Assembly (NCBI GenBank): GCA_030445875.1 | Contig: JASUSX010000096.1 | Span: 1 to 7,889 of the forward strand | Origin: Clostridia bacterium | Lineage (GTDB): Bacteria > Bacillota > DSM-521 > Neomoorellales > Neomoorellaceae | Length of the DNA stretch: 7,889 bases | Reading direction: 5' to 3' | In this document: piece after piece, positions 6,003 to 7,889 of the stretch | Numbering within the stretch: position 1 is the stretch's first letter | Layout: every line of letters starts with the position of its first letter | Notes under the pieces: generated by a model | The model's input: the letters and a program-made list of their open reading frames with translations, nothing else | Database searches by the model: none | Told to the model about the DNA's origin: nothing | Position numbers and translations under genes: made by a program

Positions 6003-7271
6003 TTAACTGACCAGCCTGACCGCCTGGTTATACCAGGGGGCCCCTGAGAGATAAACAGGATTATCCAAAACTTCCCTGATTGCCGCTAAAGGAGTACCCT
6101 TCTGCATCCAGGCCAGGACAGCTCCAGCTCCCCGGAAATGGCCCACAACCTGGATACCTACAATTTTCTCGCCTTGGACCAGCATTTTGTGATAGCCACA
6201 GGCGTCTTTTCCCTTTAGAACATTTATAGCCCCTATACCCGGCATATTTTGCAGGGATGCTTCGGTAAAGCCGGCTGATACTGCCGTTAAAGTGCCTATT
6301 TCTTCGATTAAAACCCCCAGGGAACCAGGATATTCCCTGGCAATCCCCAGGCAGTTGCTGGCTGCTACTGCTGCCTGTTCTTTAGCACTGGCCCACAATA
6401 AAGATAACCCCGGACGCTGGAGTACCCGGTCCCATGTTTCCACGCAGTCGCCGCAGGCATAGATATAGGGTGCACTGGTAGCCAGGGCAGCATTAACCTT
6501 CAAGCCACGGAACTGGCCTATCTCCAGGTTAGCCTCCCGGCCAAGGGTGATATTGGGCCGCACCCCGGCCGCCCAAATAACCAGGTCACAGGGGATATCG
6601 CCCCCGGTTGTCCCGACGCCTGTAACCCTTTCCTGGCCTTTGACCTCCATAACCTTCTCGCCCACCATAACCCTGACCCCATGCTTTTCTACCTCTGCCT
6701 GAAGCAGGCGCGAAGGTTCTAAATCAAAGGCCGTCGGTAGGATCCGGTCTAGTAATTCAATTAGGGTAACCTCGAACCCCTTTTCCCGCAGGGCCAGGCT
6801 TGTCTCGATACCAATAGCCCCTGAGCCTACCACGACAGCCGCCCAGCCTCCCCAGGCCAGGATGGCATCTACATCCTTTAAGGTCTTTAGAGTAAAGTTC
6901 CCCGGCAAACCGGCTCCGGGCACGGGCGGGATAATGGCTACGCTTCCGGTCGCCAGGATAAGCCTGTCGTAAGGTAACCATTGGCCACTAACCTTGACTC
7001 TTTGTTCGCCTGTGTCAATACCTTCGGCCAGGGTGCCTCTGCGTATCTCGACTCCTTCCAGCTCAAGAAAGGATGGCAGAAATACGCCTTCCCTCCCCTG
7101 GTATCCTGCCAAATAATCAGGCAGGGCACAGGCAGAATAAGGAGGGACTTTTTCCGCACCAATCAAGGTCACAGGGGCCTCCGCGGCGAGCCGCTTGATC
7201 TGGCGTGCCGCCGTATAGCCAGCAATACCGTCACCAATGATCACGATTTTCAAGTCTTTATAGCTGCCCAT
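6003..7271 (-). CDS. NAD(P)/FAD-dependent oxidoreductase, pyridine nucleotide-disulfide reductase fold
   Basis: A 422-residue flavoprotein. Motifs in order: the FAD-binding IIGDGIAG (11-18); PYSACALPDYLAG (44-56), where Cys48 sits at the place of the single redox cysteine of NADH oxidases and CoA-disulfide reductases; LILATGS (104-110); the NAD(P)-binding VVVGSGAIGIETSLAL (146-161); WAAGVRPN (233-240); and YACGDC (271-276), the second FAD contact. A dimerisation-type C-terminal domain completes it and there is no rhodanese extension. The ATG at 7271 is chosen because it shares its A with the TAA of the upstream gene (TAATG), indicating coupled translation, and because the longer start at 7343 adds 24 residues with no family likeness. 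AOR enzymes of some bacteria use an NAD/FAD-binding subunit (AorC type), and the AOR-related neighbour makes such a role plausible. NADH oxidase or disulfide reductase activity remains possible. Confidence 0.85.
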   Translation of the reverse strand: MGSYKDLKIVIIGDGIAGYTAARQIKRLAAEAPVTLIGAEKVPPYSACALPDYLAGYQGREGVFLPSFLELEGVEIRRGTLAEGIDTGEQRVKVSGQWLPYDRLILATGSVAIIPPVPGAGLPGNFTLKTLKDVDAILAWGGWAAVVVGSGAIGIETSLALREKGFEVTLIELLDRILPTAFDLEPSRLLQAEVEKHGVRVMVGEKVMEVKGQERVTGVGTTGGDIPCDLVIWAAGVRPNITLGREANLEIGQFRGLKVNAALATSAPYIYACGDCVETWDRVLQRPGLSLLWASAKEQAAVAASNCLGIAREYPGSLGVLIEEIGTLTAVSAGFTEASLQNMPGIGAINVLKGKDACGYHKMLVQGEKIVGIQVVGHFRGAGAVLAWMQKGTPLAAIREVLDNPVYLSGAPWYNQAVRLVS

Positions 7272-7771
7272 TAATAGACCGGCCCCCTTAACTCCACCCT
7301 TAAAGCGGTGTCTGCCTTCTGTATCCGGTGGGCAATTGACCACAAATCAGCACCGGTAAAGTTACAGCCAGTTACGGCACCAAGGAGCTTCTCCAGGTCG
7401 GCTATATGCCATGGGCCGGCCCCGGAGGTTATTAGTTGCGGGCAGATGCCAGCAGCCAGCCATAAATTGACCGCTACCTGCCCGTACCGCAACCCCGCTG
7501 TCCCTTCCAGGTGCGGGCCTTCCGTCGGGTGACAACCACCATGACAGGCCAGGCAACCATCATTACCTCCTGCCAGCCCGGTCTCCCGCCACCTGGTGAC
7601 AGCCCTGCGGGCTTCCTCCAGGACTACATTAACGTCGGCCAGTTCGATGCTCCCGCGCCCCTGAACAGCTATTGCCAGCAGGTTACGCCTCGCCAGCAAC
7701 TGGCCAGCGGCGGTGCTCCCGAAAAGGAGGCCCTGGCTATTGCTTATCCCTCTATGGGAAAAAGTTAGCAC
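7271..7771 (-). CDS. Very short protein related to the C-terminal part of aldehyde:ferredoxin oxidoreductase
   Basis: The product has 166 residues from GTG at 7771; AOR enzymes have about 600. RRNLLAIAVQGRG (28-40) matches the family's SKNLKAIAVRGTG segment. CLACHGGCHP (C73, C76, C80) resembles the CxxCxxxC of the AOR [4Fe-4S] site, and C110 in AAGICPQL could be the fourth ligand. LEKLLGAVTGCNFTGADLW (126-144) matches the AOR ending LAELLxAVTGxD. The GPAGE and RAAGRGG signatures of the pterin-binding core are not kept, and most of domains 2 and 3 is missing, so tungstopterin catalysis is unlikely. The TAA overlaps the next start (TAATG), so it is probably translated. GTG 7771 has a poor ribosome binding site and AOR-like sequence continues upstream, so the true start is uncertain. 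It could be a decayed AOR or a reduced Fe-S electron carrier. Confidence 0.6.
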   Translation of the reverse strand: MLTFSHRGISNSQGLLFGSTAAGQLLARRNLLAIAVQGRGSIELADVNVVLEEARRAVTRWRETGLAGGNDGCLACHGGCHPTEGPHLEGTAGLRYGQVAVNLWLAAGICPQLITSGAGPWHIADLEKLLGAVTGCNFTGADLWSIAHRIQKADTALRVELRGPVY

Positions 7772-7889
7772 TGCTACTTCTGGATCACCGAGTTCTCCCT
7801 TTACCGCTTTTTCAACAGTTCCAGGCGGTTCATTACCCGTAGATGCTATTTCTTTCAGGTAACACCTTCTTTAATCCCATTTATACATC
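7772..7889 (-). pseudogene. Upstream AOR-like coding sequence with a probable frameshift, cut by the right edge
   Basis: The frame of the AOR-like gene stays open upstream of 7771 to a TAA at 7871-7873. It encodes TVEKAVKGELGDPEVAVL directly before the listed start, which matches the ETxxxLREELGDPEVxV segment that precedes GPAGE in AOR proteins. There is no ATG, GTG or TTG in that extension. A second frame on the same strand encodes INGIKEGVT (about 7884-7858) and then stops at TGA. Joined by one inserted base near 7856-7860 it would read INGIKEGVT-LKEIA, like the AOR segment before the ELGDP region. This points to a one-base frameshift in a longer ancestral gene. It is inferred from my own translation of short sequence at the window edge. 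Confidence 0.45.

Noticed and set aside
7272..7343. Longer start for the NAD/FAD oxidoreductase at 7343
   Set aside because: The extra 24 residues lie inside the AOR-like gene and do not resemble the family; the TAATG junction gives a natural start at 7271.
1..7889. CRISPR array, tRNA or rRNA genes, insertion sequences
   Set aside because: No regularly spaced repeats, no tRNA-like or rRNA-like stretches, no transposase-like frames and no terminal inverted repeats were seen; nearly all sequence is explained by coding regions.

Overview
The window suggests a moderately GC-rich, anaerobic Firmicute of the class Clostridia, most like a Moorella-type acetogen or a relative. The tepA-ylzJ pair at the left edge is a Firmicutes arrangement. 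The rest is a cluster of flavin and iron-sulfur oxidoreductase genes of the kind common in strict anaerobes, with strong Shine-Dalgarno sites and frequent GTG starts. This assignment is by recognition of protein families only.

Layout: bases 1-633 (+ strand) hold the 3' end of tepA (a ClpP-like serine peptidase) and a complete ylzJ-like gene. Bases 641-675 hold an imperfect hairpin between convergent genes, placed to terminate the minus-strand transcript. Everything from 694 to the right edge is on the minus strand and reads as one tightly packed unit, from right to left: a very short protein related to the C-terminal part of tungsten aldehyde:ferredoxin oxidoreductase (AOR); an NAD/FAD-dependent disulfide-reductase-fold oxidoreductase; a GlcD-like FAD oxidase; a GlcF-like double-ferredoxin/CCG protein interrupted by an in-frame UGA; a lipoate-protein ligase fused to a cysteine-rich DUF116 domain; and a geranylgeranyl-reductase-family flavoprotein. 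Junctions are 1 to 76 bases apart or overlap (TAATG and ATGCTTAA junctions), which implies cotranscription and translational coupling. The operon promoter lies beyond the right edge.

How the genes may work together: the GlcD/GlcF pair looks like a module oxidising a 2-hydroxyacid or related substrate, passing electrons from FAD to [4Fe-4S] clusters and to CCG-type centres. The NAD/FAD protein and the AOR relative would be further electron-transfer parts. The ligase-DUF116 and GGR-type genes point to lipoate handling; a lipoate ligase beside a GGR-like flavoprotein recalls the sLpl/LipT genes of the sHdr-type lipoate assembly systems. No lipoyl acceptor protein is in the window.

The two main oddities are the in-frame UGA in the GlcF-like gene and the shrunken AOR relative, whose upstream flank seems frameshifted. 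Together they suggest either partial decay of an oxidoreductase operon or a reduced, repurposed system in which the ligase-DUF116 and GGR genes remain intact.
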